A program made the translations under genes and the position numbers. A stretch of DNA of 64,000 nt, taken from NCBI RefSeq assembly GCF_024704725.1, contig NZ_JALIQS010000001.1:1-64000 (forward strand). The letters are read 5' to 3'. Below, one piece after another: positions 50,005 through 58,929 of this stretch (its first letter is position 1; each line of letters begins with the position of its first letter). This DNA comes from Shinella sp. CPCC 101442 (GTDB lineage: Bacteria > Pseudomonadota > Alphaproteobacteria > Rhizobiales > Rhizobiaceae). A model generated the notes under the pieces. It did not search any database. It was not told where the DNA came from and saw only the letters and a program-made list of their open reading frames with translations.

Positions 50005-50988
50005 TCATGGGTCTTGCGGTCTGCTCTCCCAAATGCGCCTCCGCGTCTCGCTGGGTGAGCACCCGAAGAGCGCGGCATAAGCTCCGGCAAAGCGGCCAAG
50101 ATGCCAGAAGCTGAAGCTCATGGCGATATCCGTGATCGACAGACGGTCTCCCTCCGCAAGGATAAGGCCGTGAACGCCACGCAGGCGCCGTTCCCGCTCA
50201 TAGGCACGGAGGCTGACCCCGAGGCATTCCTGAAAGGCACGCTCCAGCGTGCGCTCCCCGACGTTCAGAACCTCGCAGACAGCTCCAACCGAAACAGGAC
50301 TGGACGGGTTCGCTTCCAGGATGGCGAGAGTGGCATCGACCATATCGCGCCGCTCACGGGAACTGAGGCTTGGGGCAGGTGGCCACTGCGCATGCGTGAG
50401 AACCTGCGCGAGCGCGGTTCCCGCCTCGCTGGCAGCAACCGCCAGGGCAGCGCGAAGGTCGTGGCCGCGTTGCGCGGCCGCCTCGGCGAATCCGGCGGTC
50501 CGCAGCAGCTTCTGCTGGAGCTCCACTTCCGTTCCCGGCGCCAGGCGCGGCTGGTGCACTCCCGGCATCAGGCGGTGCTGACGATCCGAGTGAGATGCCG
50601 ATGCCATGCGCAATGAAGCAAGCGCCTCGCCGCGCAGCCCGATCCGCATGAGGCGATAACGACCCGGCATCTCCAGACTGAATTCCGTTCCCGGCCCGAT
50701 GATCCGCAGTTGTGGTATCTCGCTCTTCTCCCCGTTGAAGGTCGTGCCCTCCCCCCAGAGAAACACTGCCGTCAACGCCTGGTCATGAATCGCTCCTGAC
50801 ATTGCGATGCCGCCCTTATCCTGCAGGTCGAGGACGAACGCGTCGCCATAGTCGATGGTTGCCAAGCGCGAGGCATGGTTCTGCGCGCCGATCTGCCGGA
50901 TATGAAACTCCGCATCGGGGTCGGTCTCACGGGTTCGGGCCACGACGGAGTTGTATCTGCGGGCGTACCATGTGGGCGCTTCTGACAT
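50005..50988 (-). CDS. AraC-family transcriptional regulator (paralogue-unrelated type)
   Basis: A 327-residue regulator. Two ATGs (50991 and 50988) follow GGAG; the second has better spacing. The C-terminal HTH contains 'VSVGAVCEVLNVGERTLERA', 'FQECLGVSLRAYERERRLRG', 'SFWHLGRFAGAYAALFGCSP'. The N-terminal domain is not close to those of 48461 or 58930. It diverges from the exported P450 gene across a 293-base gap (50989-51281), so it is the obvious candidate regulator for that gene (inference). Confidence 0.88.
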   Translation of the reverse strand: MSEAPTWYARRYNSVVARTRETDPDAEFHIRQIGAQNHASRLATIDYGDAFVLDLQDKGGIAMSGAIHDQALTAVFLWGEGTTFNGEKSEIPQLRIIGPGTEFSLEMPGRYRLMRIGLRGEALASLRMASASHSDRQHRLMPGVHQPRLAPGTEVELQQKLLRTAGFAEAAAQRGHDLRAALAVAASEAGTALAQVLTHAQWPPAPSLSSRERRDMVDATLAILEANPSSPVSVGAVCEVLNVGERTLERAFQECLGVSLRAYERERRLRGVHGLILAEGDRLSITDIAMSFSFWHLGRFAGAYAALFGCSPSETRRRIWESRPQDP

Positions 50989-51281
50989 CATGGTCTCCAA
51001 GACTGCGTCATCCGGTGAGCACGATGCCGGGTGTGACCGTTTTATGCGATTCGCCCGTCCGGATTGACCCATATCGATGCCGGCAGAAGAGATGCATCTG
51101 GCCGCCGACTCCTTGGCCGCGGTCAGGCTCTCATGATCGCGGCAGCATATGCAGTTTATCCTGCCTTTGTGCGACGCATCCCTTTTTGGCTTTGCTGCGG
51201 TAAAATCCCGGCCTGATCAGTTTTTTTTCGCCCATCGCGAGGACTATACCTTCCCTGTCCATTAACACGAGGGAGCCTGAT

Positions 51282-52832
51282 ATGAAGAGACGTACGTTTC
51301 TGACCGGAAGCGCAACGGCCGCAGCCGGCCTGTCCGCTCAGTCTGCCTTCTCCCAATCATCCGACGGCGCGCGTCAGCCTCTCGCCATCTCGGAGCTTGA
51401 AAATGCGGCGGCGGAATTGCGCGCCCGTTTCTCCCAGGATTTCGACCAGCAATACGTCGACAATGCGATCCTGCCGTTCTTCCTTGTCAGCGTGTATCAG
51501 GGCGAGCGCGCGATGCTGCCGATGATCGACGAGACGTTGTCGAAAGAAAATGCGCTCCCGACATATCTGTGGGGCCTGATAAGCAAAAGCTGGAGACCTG
51601 CTCCCGAGAAGGGCGTGACCGTTTTCCTGCAGGGGCTCGACAAGCGCGGCCCCGACAACCGCCGCAAGCGCATCTACATGAGCGCCGTCACGCCCGACCT
51701 CTACCAGGACGCCTACAGCCCGAAGGTGACGGCATTCTTCGAAGGGCTTTTCTCGAAGAACAATGCGGGCAAGCCGCTGATGCGGCTCTATCTCGACACC
51801 TTCTGGGACATGTATTGGGACCTGCATCTGGGCGTCAAGGGCAATGCGCTCCCACTGCAGGTCCGCCGGATCGGCATGAGTTTCAACACGGTGCTGGCCT
51901 ATCTCGACCCCACGCAACGCGTCGTCTACGAGAACTACATGTCCGTACGCGACGACCTCGACTTTCTGAAGACGTGGATCGAGGAGCGCTTGGCCGATAT
52001 CGAGACCGGCAAGACGCCCGATGCGGAAAAGACATTCGCATGGTACTGGCTCAAGAACGGCGAAGGGGATGAGAATTTCGCGCACAAGGATGTTGTGTTC
52101 GAATGCTTCCACAACTTCGTGGCTTTCAGCCAGTGGGGTAACTCCCTTTACAACGTCATGTTGAGGCTCGGCGCCGAGACCGGCGATACCGATACGCGCG
52201 ACGCTTTCAGGAAAACGATGGAGGGTTCCTTCGATCAGGCCAGCGAAGCCACCTCCTTTACGCCGCTCGAGCGCTACGTCATGGAACTCTTCCGTGTCAT
52301 TTCGCCGAACGGCGGAAGCATCTCCTCCTTGCAGGAGACCACGCCGCCGGCATTTGAGCGTTCGGGCTACATCATCAGTCCCCATACATCGACAAGCCAC
52401 GATCCCGTTCACTGGAAGGAGCCCGCGGCATTCGATCCGGCCCGGTATGAAACGGTACCGACCAGCGCCCAGGCGGACGAAAATCACGTCAAGCGTATCG
52501 GCATGGCGCGCTGTCCGTTCGAAAATGCGAGCTTTCCCGTAAAAGACGGGCGGAAGGTCTCGCTCGACAACAGCGCTTTCGGAACCGTGTTCGGTGTGGC
52601 GGACGGCAAAGCGTTGCCGGTTTGCGACCATGCCGGTTTTGCGCCCTTCGGTTTCGGGTATCGGCGCTGTCCCGGCGAGCAGTTGACTATCAATGCGTTC
52701 GAGGATTTCTTGAAAACGGTGTGGAAGTACAAGATAAACTTCGAGAAGCTGGATATCGCAGATGCCGAAGTGCTGCCGATCGGTCCCGGCACGGTCATCC
52801 GTGACGACCTCGGCTTTACCCGGCCCGGCTGA
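51282..52832 (+). CDS. cytochrome P450 with a twin-arginine (Tat) export signal
   Basis: A 516-residue protein. The N-terminus MKRRTFLTGSATAAAGLSAQ is a classic Tat signal (RR-x-F-L, then a weakly hydrophobic stretch), probably cleaved after 'SAFS'. P450 features are C-terminal: the K-helix ExxR as 'MELFRV', the meander 'HDPVHWKEPAAFDPARY' and the haem-Cys loop 'FGFGYRRCPG' with Cys463. I do not see a clear I-helix A-G-x-x-T motif. Bacterial P450s are normally cytosolic, so export of a folded haem protein is unusual. It could be a peroxygenase-type enzyme rather than one needing cytosolic redox partners. The ATG follows GAGGGAG. No redox-partner gene is nearby. Confidence 0.82.
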   Translation: MKRRTFLTGSATAAAGLSAQSAFSQSSDGARQPLAISELENAAAELRARFSQDFDQQYVDNAILPFFLVSVYQGERAMLPMIDETLSKENALPTYLWGLISKSWRPAPEKGVTVFLQGLDKRGPDNRRKRIYMSAVTPDLYQDAYSPKVTAFFEGLFSKNNAGKPLMRLYLDTFWDMYWDLHLGVKGNALPLQVRRIGMSFNTVLAYLDPTQRVVYENYMSVRDDLDFLKTWIEERLADIETGKTPDAEKTFAWYWLKNGEGDENFAHKDVVFECFHNFVAFSQWGNSLYNVMLRLGAETGDTDTRDAFRKTMEGSFDQASEATSFTPLERYVMELFRVISPNGGSISSLQETTPPAFERSGYIISPHTSTSHDPVHWKEPAAFDPARYETVPTSAQADENHVKRIGMARCPFENASFPVKDGRKVSLDNSAFGTVFGVADGKALPVCDHAGFAPFGFGYRRCPGEQLTINAFEDFLKTVWKYKINFEKLDIADAEVLPIGPGTVIRDDLGFTRPG

Positions 52833-52919
52833 CGAAGAGAAACCGGCACCGGCTGCAAGGCGGTTCGCGGGAGCAATTCGTCGATTAGGGCCAATCGAAA
52901 CGGTCAGACCAGGACGCGC

Positions 52920-53528
52920 ATGGCACATTTGTTAGACAGGCGATCGATGCTCGGGGGGATGTTGTCCCTTCTCGCCCTCTCCGGTTCGGGACAGGCTTCC
53001 CAGCGGGATTGGTATATCGGCAGGATTCCTGAGCAGCCATTCGACATTCCCCTGGTCGACAAGTCGCTTCTTCCGGCCCGCTTCCATCGCCAGGTGGTTG
53101 CATATTCGGGGCGTGAGGCTCCCGGGACGATCCTCATCAGCAAGCAGGAACGGTTCCTTTATTACATAGAAGACACCGGCCGCGCACTTCGATTCGGCAT
53201 CTCGGTCGGCCGGGACGGGCAGAGATGGACCGGCGAAGCTGTTGTCGGACGAAGGGCCCGGTGGCCAAGCTGGACTCCCACGGCCAACATGCGCCGCCGC
53301 AACCCGAACCTGCCGGTGCGCGTCGCTGGCGGCCCGCAAAATCCTCTCGGGGCACGGGCCTTGTATTTGTATCGAAACGGCCAGGATACGCTTTACCGCA
53401 TCCATGGCACCAACGAGCCATGGAGTATCGGGCAGGCCGCGTCCTCCGGGTGTATCCGAATGTTGAACGAGCATATCCTGGAGCTCTTCGCCACCGTTCG
53501 CAACGGGGCCCGGGTTATCGTGCTGTAG
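52920..53528 (+). CDS. L,D-transpeptidase (YkuD family), exported
   Basis: A 202-residue protein. N-terminus 'DRRSMLGGMLSLLALSG' is a signal peptide with twin arginines. YkuD domain (about 68-202) with catalytic His162 ('RIHGTNEPWSIG') and Cys178 ('SSGCIRML'). These enzymes form 3-3 peptidoglycan cross-links or attach proteins to peptidoglycan. It follows the P450 gene by 87 bases on the same strand. The pairing of an exported P450 and a cell-wall enzyme is unexplained. Confidence 0.93.
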   Translation: MAHLLDRRSMLGGMLSLLALSGSGQASQRDWYIGRIPEQPFDIPLVDKSLLPARFHRQVVAYSGREAPGTILISKQERFLYYIEDTGRALRFGISVGRDGQRWTGEAVVGRRARWPSWTPTANMRRRNPNLPVRVAGGPQNPLGARALYLYRNGQDTLYRIHGTNEPWSIGQAASSGCIRMLNEHILELFATVRNGARVIVL

Positions 53529-53734
53529 CCCAATGAAACGACAGGGCAAATCAGCCCGTCTAAGAACCGGACGTCACGCTGCTCCATAAACGACGTCAGG
53601 CGGGCTCACAGGTCGTGACGCATTACCAATGTTTCACCCTTCCTCCATGCGGACGTAACCTGGACTCGTACATACCTTTCTCATTCGCCGAACCGATCCC
53701 GGTACGAGCCAGCTTGAAAGGAAAGTTCGTCCCC

Positions 53735-55309
53735 ATGCGCATTCCCACTCGCCCCTCACTGAAAACCACGTTGCAAACCGCCTCCGTGGCCGGTCTTGCG
53801 GCGGTCATGTTTGCCACCGGAATTCCGGCACAGGTCGCTCAGTCCTTCGCTGCTCCCGTCAGCGTCACCCCATCGCAGGCACCGAGCTTCGCCGATGTCG
53901 TCTCCTCGGTTTCGCCCGCCGTGGTCTCCATACGCGTCAAGTCCGATGTGCAGCGCGTATCCAGCGATGCCGGCGACTTTTCCGGCAATTTCGGCGGCGG
54001 GAATTTCGATCAGCTCCCCGAAGATCATCCGCTGAAGCGCTTTTTTCATGAGTTCGGCGATAAAAGATCCGGCCAGCAGCATGAGGGAGCCGAAAAGCGG
54101 GCTGATCGCGATAGTGGCGACCCGAAGCAGAACGGCGGCCGCCCCCGCCATCTTCGCCCGACCAGCCAGGGATCCGGCTTCTTCATCTCGGAAGACGGCT
54201 ATGTCGTCACCAACAATCACGTCGTCGCCGACGGTTCGGCCTATACGGTCGTGCTGAACGACGGCACCGAGCTGGATGCCAGGCTGATCGGCAAGGACAG
54301 CCGCACCGACCTCGCCGTGCTGAAGGTCGATGACAAGCGCAAATTCAGCTATGTCCAGTTCGCGGACGACTCCAAGGTCCGCGTCGGTGACTGGGTCGTT
54401 GCGGTCGGCAACCCGTTCGGCCTTGGCGGCACCGTCACCGCCGGTATCGTCTCTGCCCGCGGCCGCGACATCGGCTCGGGTCCCTATGACGACTACATCC
54501 AGGTGGACGCGGCCGTAAACCGGGGCAACTCGGGCGGCCCGACCTTCGACCTCGCCGGCAACGTCGTCGGCATCAACACCGCGATCTTCTCGCCATCGGG
54601 GGGCAATGTCGGCATCGCCTTCGCAATCCCCGCTTCCACGGCCAAGGGCGTCGTCGCCAGCCTGATCAAGGACGGCAAGATCGACCGCGGATGGCTCGGC
54701 GTGCAGATTCAGCCCGTCGACAAGGATATCGCAGACTCCCTCGGCCTGAAGGACGCAGCCGGCGCACTCGTCGTCGCTCCCCAGGAAGATTCACCCGGCC
54801 AGAAAGCCGGCATCAGGCAAGGTGACGTGATCACGGCCGTCAATGGCCAACCGGTCAAGGACGCCCGCGACCTGTCGCGCCGCATTGCGGCCCTCGGCCC
54901 GCAGGTCAAGGCGGAGGTTGCCTTGGTTCGCGACGGCAAGGCCCAGACCGTAACGGTCACGCTGGGCGAGACGGCAAGCGACGACGTCGCCGCGAACGCT
55001 GACCAGGGCGGCGACCAGCAGGTGCCCTCCGAAAAGACCGAAATGACGGAGCTTGGCCTTACCGTCACGCCGGCCGACGATCAATCCGGTCTCGTCGTGA
55101 CGGATGTCGACCCCGACAGCAGCGCGGCCGACCAGGGCTTCAAGAGTGGAGAAAAGATCGTCTCGATCAACAACCGGAAAGTCGTCAGCGCCGCGGATGC
55201 GGGGAAAGTCCTCGATGAGGCCCGCAAAGGCGGTCGCAAGCACGCTCTCTTCCAGCTGGAAGCAGACGGCAGCACCCGGTTCGTAACCCTGCCGGTCGAT
55301 CAGGCCTGA
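53735..55309 (+). CDS. degP: DegP/MucD-type periplasmic serine protease
   Basis: A 524-residue HtrA protease from the ATG at 53735 (AAAGGAAAG upstream; frame open to 53615). Signal/anchor region 'VAGLAAVMFATGIPAQVAQS'. Protease triad His162 ('TNNHVVADG'), Asp192 ('RTDLAVLK') and Ser266 ('GNSGGPTFD'). Two PDZ domains follow, the first with 'GWLGVQIQPVDKDIADSLGL', the second from about residue 440 ('MTELGLTVTPADDQSGLVV'). A charged insert 'DKRSGQQHEGAEKRADRDSG' follows 'FFHEFG', as in rhizobial DegP. It degrades or refolds misfolded envelope proteins. A strong terminator follows. Confidence 0.95.
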   Translation: MRIPTRPSLKTTLQTASVAGLAAVMFATGIPAQVAQSFAAPVSVTPSQAPSFADVVSSVSPAVVSIRVKSDVQRVSSDAGDFSGNFGGGNFDQLPEDHPLKRFFHEFGDKRSGQQHEGAEKRADRDSGDPKQNGGRPRHLRPTSQGSGFFISEDGYVVTNNHVVADGSAYTVVLNDGTELDARLIGKDSRTDLAVLKVDDKRKFSYVQFADDSKVRVGDWVVAVGNPFGLGGTVTAGIVSARGRDIGSGPYDDYIQVDAAVNRGNSGGPTFDLAGNVVGINTAIFSPSGGNVGIAFAIPASTAKGVVASLIKDGKIDRGWLGVQIQPVDKDIADSLGLKDAAGALVVAPQEDSPGQKAGIRQGDVITAVNGQPVKDARDLSRRIAALGPQVKAEVALVRDGKAQTVTVTLGETASDDVAANADQGGDQQVPSEKTEMTELGLTVTPADDQSGLVVTDVDPDSSAADQGFKSGEKIVSINNRKVVSAADAGKVLDEARKGGRKHALFQLEADGSTRFVTLPVDQA

Positions 55310-55332
55310 CAGGTGAACAATCAGTGAGATAG

Positions 55333-55358
55333 AGGCGCCGGGCAACTGGCGCCTTTTT
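55333..55358 (+). terminator. Rho-independent terminator after degP
   Basis: Stem AGGCGCC (55333-55339) with GGCGCCT (55348-55354), an 8-base loop and a run of five Ts. It is the clearest intrinsic terminator in the window. Confidence 0.88.
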
Positions 55359-55455
55359 GTATCGTTACGTCTTTGTCCGGCAACCGCGCCTTGATGAATT
55401 CATTCCTAAAAATAGGCATCGCGTCCCGAAAACGGGGATGCCAGAAAACCACGCC

Positions 55456-55485
55456 TTGACAAGGCGCCGGAAGCGAAACCTATCA
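55456..55485 (+). promoter_or_regulatory. candidate vegetative promoter
   Basis: TTGACA (55456-55461), 18 bases, then CTATCA (55480-55485), close to the alphaproteobacterial consensus. It lies 31 bases upstream of the start of the small secreted-protein gene at 55517. Confidence 0.55.
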
Positions 55486-55516
55486 TCGCGAAGCTTTTCA
55501 TCGATGGAGAAAGAAG

Positions 55517-55825
55517 ATGCGCAAAAACACATGGTCGGCATTTGCTCTCGCGTTCAGCCTGATTTTGCCAGTGTCGCTGCCTGCCCCGGCCTATGCCCTA
55601 GAGGTGAGCATCCACGTCGGCTCCAACCTTAATTTCGGCCGCGCGATTACCTGCAGGCAGGGCCAGCAGCTCATTCGCAACCGCGGCTTCCGCGATGTCC
55701 GCCGTATCGACTGCAGGGGCCGCACGTACATCTATCACGCAAGGCGCGGCAACAGCACCTTCGAGATCGCGCTCAGCTCCCGTACAGGCCGCGTCATCGA
55801 CGTCCATCGGCTTCGCCGCCGATAG
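55517..55825 (+). CDS. small secreted hypothetical protein
   Basis: A 102-residue protein with a signal peptide (MRKNTWSAFALAFSLILPVS, cleavage probably after 'AYA'). The mature part has two Cys ('AITCRQGQQLIRNRGFRD', 'DCRGRTYIYHARRG') and is strongly basic. I recognise this as a conserved rhizobial periplasmic family without assigned function. GGAG lies upstream of the ATG and a good promoter precedes it. Confidence 0.78.
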   Translation: MRKNTWSAFALAFSLILPVSLPAPAYALEVSIHVGSNLNFGRAITCRQGQQLIRNRGFRDVRRIDCRGRTYIYHARRGNSTFEIALSSRTGRVIDVHRLRRR

Positions 55826-55859
55826 GCTCCTCACCAAGGCTCGCTGAAGGGACCGGGTG

Positions 55860-56048
55860 ATGATGCGCCGATCCACCGCAGAGCAACCCCGTTCCTCGCG
55901 CGGGATCAACGCAGCCATCGGCATCGCCCTTGCCCTTGCCGGTGCCTTCGTCCTCGCCGACGGTGCCCTCGCCACGATCGTCAGGATCGCCGTGCTCGCG
56001 ATCGCTGCCATCTGCGCGGGGTCGCGGAGATCGGCCTTCCAGTTCTGA
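55860..56048 (+). CDS. small one- to two-span membrane protein
   Basis: A 62-residue ORF starting at adjacent ATGs (55860/55863). A basic N-terminus is followed by two hydrophobic stretches ('INAAIGIALALAGAFVLADG', 'IVRIAVLAIAAICAGS'). A GAAGGG stretch lies eight bases upstream. No family recognised. The 34-base gap to the preceding secreted protein suggests co-transcription. Confidence 0.45.
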   Translation: MMRRSTAEQPRSSRGINAAIGIALALAGAFVLADGALATIVRIAVLAIAAICAGSRRSAFQF

Positions 56049-56438
56049 CGAGACATCCATCGACCAGCAGTTGGGTGATCGGCGCATTCCTAGGAATCGA
56101 TCTGATCGCGCATGGCGTCGGTTGGATTAACGCTGATCGCGGAGCCTGGCCCGTGGCGGTGACGGCAATCGAAGGAACGCCACTGCCGTCCTTGTATGCT
56201 TTGTGAAGAGGCCGGCACTGGTCGGCGCCGCCCTGTGGCTCCTGCGATCTCTGTCGCCGGCTCGAATGGGTGTACGCGCTGCGCGGCCCGGACGCGTCTG
56301 CGGTGGCTTCCCATCACGAGCGGGGTGCAGCTTGCCATCGACATGGCCAACACCACGCCCATGGGGTCGGCCACGTTTTCGCGCAAGCGCACCATCTCGA
56401 GCCTGCCCGGCGGCAACCAATCCACAAGCCGGAACGGA
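56049..56438. other. gap with only weak coding signal
   Basis: A 390-base stretch between a plus-strand small ORF and the minus-strand AI-2E gene. On the minus strand a frame (56090-56395, starting MVRLRENVADPMGVVLAMSM) has GC-rich third positions and would follow the AI-2E gene directly, but it has no ribosome site or known family. I note it without calling it a gene. Confidence 0.3.
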
Positions 56439-57479
56439 CTAGCCCGACTGCTCGTTTTCCGCGGCAGCGGGCGCCCCGAAAATCTCGGCGATCCATCGCG
56501 TCGAAGGGAACTGCGCGCAGAAGGTCAGGATCATGATGGTGATCGGCACGCCGATGAACGCGCCGAACAGGCCCCAGATGAACGACCAGAAGAAGACCGA
56601 GAAGAGAACCAGGAAGGGCGACATCGCGAGCGCGTAACCCGCCACTCTCGGCTCGATATAGCTTCCGATGACGAACTGGATGACGTTGAGACCGGCAAAG
56701 ATCAGGATGGCCGCTTCCGGCGAGCCGAACTGCGCAAGAGCGTAGACGCTTGGCAGGAGTGTCGCCACGAATGGCCCCATGAAGGGGATGTAGTTGAGCG
56801 TAAAGGCGATGACACCCCATTCGGCAGCGAACCGAAGCCCGAATGCGGCGGAAAGAGCCCAGACGAGCGTGCCGGTGGCAACGCTCATGACCGTCCTGAC
56901 AAGCATGTAGCGCCGCAGCTTGGATGCCGTGAGCACGCCACCACCGATCACGGCATCGGCGGTTTCGGCGGAGAGGGCCCTGCGGATATTCCGGGCGATG
57001 GCCTCCGTATCGAGCAGTCCGAGCAGGACATAGACGACAACGACGATCCAGAACGAGATCGTCGTGTTCAGCCGCGCGGTCACACCTTGCAGCATGCGCA
57101 GCAACCAACCGACGTTGAAATGCTCGACCCACATACCGGCAATGGCAATACCATGACCGTCGAGCCAGTCGGCGAGCTGGCTGTAAAGCACCTGGAACCG
57201 TGCGCTGTCTGCAATCACGGATCGGCCGATGCGCCCAAATCCCCAGGCGGCGATCGACGTGAGCACGACGAAGACCAGGACGATGGTCGCGACCACCAGC
57301 GCCAGAGCCAGCAGTTTCGGTAGAAAACGCTGCAGGTTCTTCTGGAACGGCCAGACGAGCGCGATGATGAAGAGCGCCCCGGCCACGGGAGCAAACACGG
57401 CGGCCGCAATCTTGAAGGCGGATATAAGCGCAACGATCGCGATAATGAAGAGGGGGGTAAGCAATGCTCGGCTGTTCAT
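56439..57479 (-). CDS. AI-2E family (PerM/TqsA-like) membrane protein
   Basis: A 346-residue inner-membrane protein starting MNSRALLTPLFIIAIVALIS at 57479 (GGGAA upstream). About 7-8 membrane segments. 'IAFTLNYIPFMGPFVATLLP' is the family signature; a conserved last segment is 'FWSFIWGLFGAFIGVPITIM'. The family name comes from TqsA, but most members are Na+/H+ antiporters or of unknown function, so no AI-2 export is implied. Not linked to the lsrF operon 25 kb away. Confidence 0.9.
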   Translation of the reverse strand: MNSRALLTPLFIIAIVALISAFKIAAAVFAPVAGALFIIALVWPFQKNLQRFLPKLLALALVVATIVLVFVVLTSIAAWGFGRIGRSVIADSARFQVLYSQLADWLDGHGIAIAGMWVEHFNVGWLLRMLQGVTARLNTTISFWIVVVVYVLLGLLDTEAIARNIRRALSAETADAVIGGGVLTASKLRRYMLVRTVMSVATGTLVWALSAAFGLRFAAEWGVIAFTLNYIPFMGPFVATLLPSVYALAQFGSPEAAILIFAGLNVIQFVIGSYIEPRVAGYALAMSPFLVLFSVFFWSFIWGLFGAFIGVPITIMILTFCAQFPSTRWIAEIFGAPAAAENEQSG

Positions 57480-57598
57480 GATGTCGATGTTCCCTGGGCG
57501 CGCCAACCACAAACCGTGGCGGCCAAGGACAATGCTATTCCAATGTGCGATTGCCCTCCATACCTCACAACCGATGATTTTGTTTTATCATGCCTTGC

Positions 57599-57627
57599 CG
57601 TCGGCGGCGCGAATGCTGCCGCCGACG
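57599..57627. terminator. perfect inverted repeat
   Basis: CGTCGGCGGC (57599-57608) and GCCGCCGACG (57618-57627) with a 9-base loop. It lies downstream of the minus-strand lipoprotein gene (ends at 57689) and could end that transcript. The surrounding 57480-57688 holds no gene. Confidence 0.5.
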
Positions 57628-57688
57628 CGATTCTGAAGGGCTTCGCTCGCAAAAGGCTAGACGTTATGCGCTATCGGTCGGCGGTACA

Positions 57689-57946
57689 TCAGCAACGAAC
57701 GCGGACGCGATGACCCCACCGGTCCCGTGCCCAGCACTCGCGAGGATTGGTGGCCACGCCGACCATTGCGCCCGTAGCACCACCGATTGCGGTGCCGACC
57801 AAAGCGCCACGGCGTCCATTGGCAATGCCGCCGATAACGGCGCCGGTCGCGGCACCGGCGACGGTCGTTCCCGCCACGCGCTGTTCGTTCGAGGTACAGC
57901 TTGCGACAAGCATGGCGCAGACCACAGCAACAGCGACTTTTTTCAT
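57689..57946 (-). CDS. small glycine-zipper lipoprotein
   Basis: An 85-residue protein starting MKKVAVAVVCAMLVASCTSN at 57946 (frame open to 58042). Lipobox 'VASC' with Cys17, then a glycine-zipper stretch 'GAATGAVIGGIANGRRGALV' and 'GGATGAMVGV', ending 'ECWARDRWGHRVRVRC' with two Cys. It is of the Omp16/17-kDa-antigen-like or YMGG type, probably outer-membrane anchored. Function unknown. Confidence 0.82.
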   Translation of the reverse strand: MKKVAVAVVCAMLVASCTSNEQRVAGTTVAGAATGAVIGGIANGRRGALVGTAIGGATGAMVGVATNPRECWARDRWGHRVRVRC

Positions 57947-58160
57947 TTTCTTTCTCCGAAACAAACTCTTTCCCCCTTGCGGGATCGCAGCATTGCGACG
58001 AAGCATTTTTGCAAATATCGTTCGGAGTACAATCAGTCGCATGTCCCAAACCCATGCGCTGCGTCTCTAATCCGACGTTGCAGCCAGAGCCCCACCCCAA
58101 AAATCAACGATATTTCCAAAGTTTGCGCATGGCCGGCGAGTAGTCACGCGCCCGAGCGGC

Positions 58161-58622
58161 TTGTGCGCGAGGCAGCATGAAATAAGCCCGGGAAACAGAA
58201 GTTGGGAGGCCTTGCTCCCCTCCCCGCTATCGTTACTTCCATGCGGTGCAGATTATTTGATCCTCCTTCAATGCAATGTCACTCAGATGAGACAACGCAA
58301 TCTCTCCAGTTTCCTCATCGCCGCAACACTCTCCCTTTGCAGCGAAAAGCTGGAAGAGGCGCAGCATCCGATCGATGCAAGGCTCGCGCCCCGGTAGTGA
58401 TACCGGCAAAACCTCGGCATTTCCCGTTTGCGCCTCTATCGGATTTTTGAGCCCGCTGGAGGGGCTCAAACTAAATTTGCCGCGAACGCCAGCTCAAAAC
58501 GCGTGATGCGCTCACCGGCAGTGCGGATGAACGCTCCGTCTCGCATAGTGCTGAAAGCACGGGGGTTGCCAATCCGTCGGCCAATAGCCGCCTGTTCAAG
58601 CAGCAAGAGGATGCAGCACCCA
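58161..58622 (+). pseudogene. decayed AraC-family regulator gene
   Basis: Pieces align in order with the intact AraC genes at 48461 and 58930. 'ADYLILLQCNVT' and 'SSFLIAATLSLCSEKLEEAQ' match 'SDYVQLLYRSL' and 'IATINLIAACIVP'. After a stop and a small deletion near 58398, 'GISRLRLYRIFEPAGG' matches 'NVSRSRLYRIFEPSGG'. A further frame change leads to 'ERQLKTRDALTGSADERS' and 'NSRLFKQQ', which match 'RQRLLRTRDILADETDRRT' and 'YSRTFRRE'. At least two frameshifts or deletions and the missing N-terminal half make it nonfunctional. Alignment was by eye. Confidence 0.72.
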
Positions 58623-58929
58623 TAATTGGGACCGGCTGCATATGTTCAAATCCCATGGTGAGATTAGACTCACAGCGATCATTCGATACAGGTGTTCCAG
58701 TTTCACACCATTTGTTCTTGGCTTGAATGCATTTTACCCAGAGGTGGAAAGGTTGGCTTCAATGACGTCTGGCCGGTTCCATAGCGGTGACAGAGGGCGC
58801 TTTTAGCGCGGCGCCACGGGATCAGGAGTTGATCATGAACGCGGGAATAGACAGGACACTCCGCCTCATCGATCCCCATCTTCTGATCAGCAATTTCCTC
58901 GGCCAATCGCCAGAGGCCACACGATAGGG
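58623..58929. other. gap between AraC pseudogene and AraC gene
   Basis: 307 bases with no convincing gene. It presumably holds the promoter of the AraC gene at 58930. An AT-richer stretch at 58660-58740 is the most promoter-like part. Confidence 0.4.

Noticed and set aside
51357-52928. A 523-codon minus-strand frame over the P450 gene
   Set aside because: Antisense shadow; the plus strand carries Tat and P450 motifs and a ribosome site.
30380-57479. An AI-2 quorum-sensing system made of LsrF and the AI-2E family protein
   Set aside because: No LsrB, LsrG, LsrR or LsrK-like protein is present. The AI-2E protein is 25 kb away, and its family name does not imply AI-2 transport.
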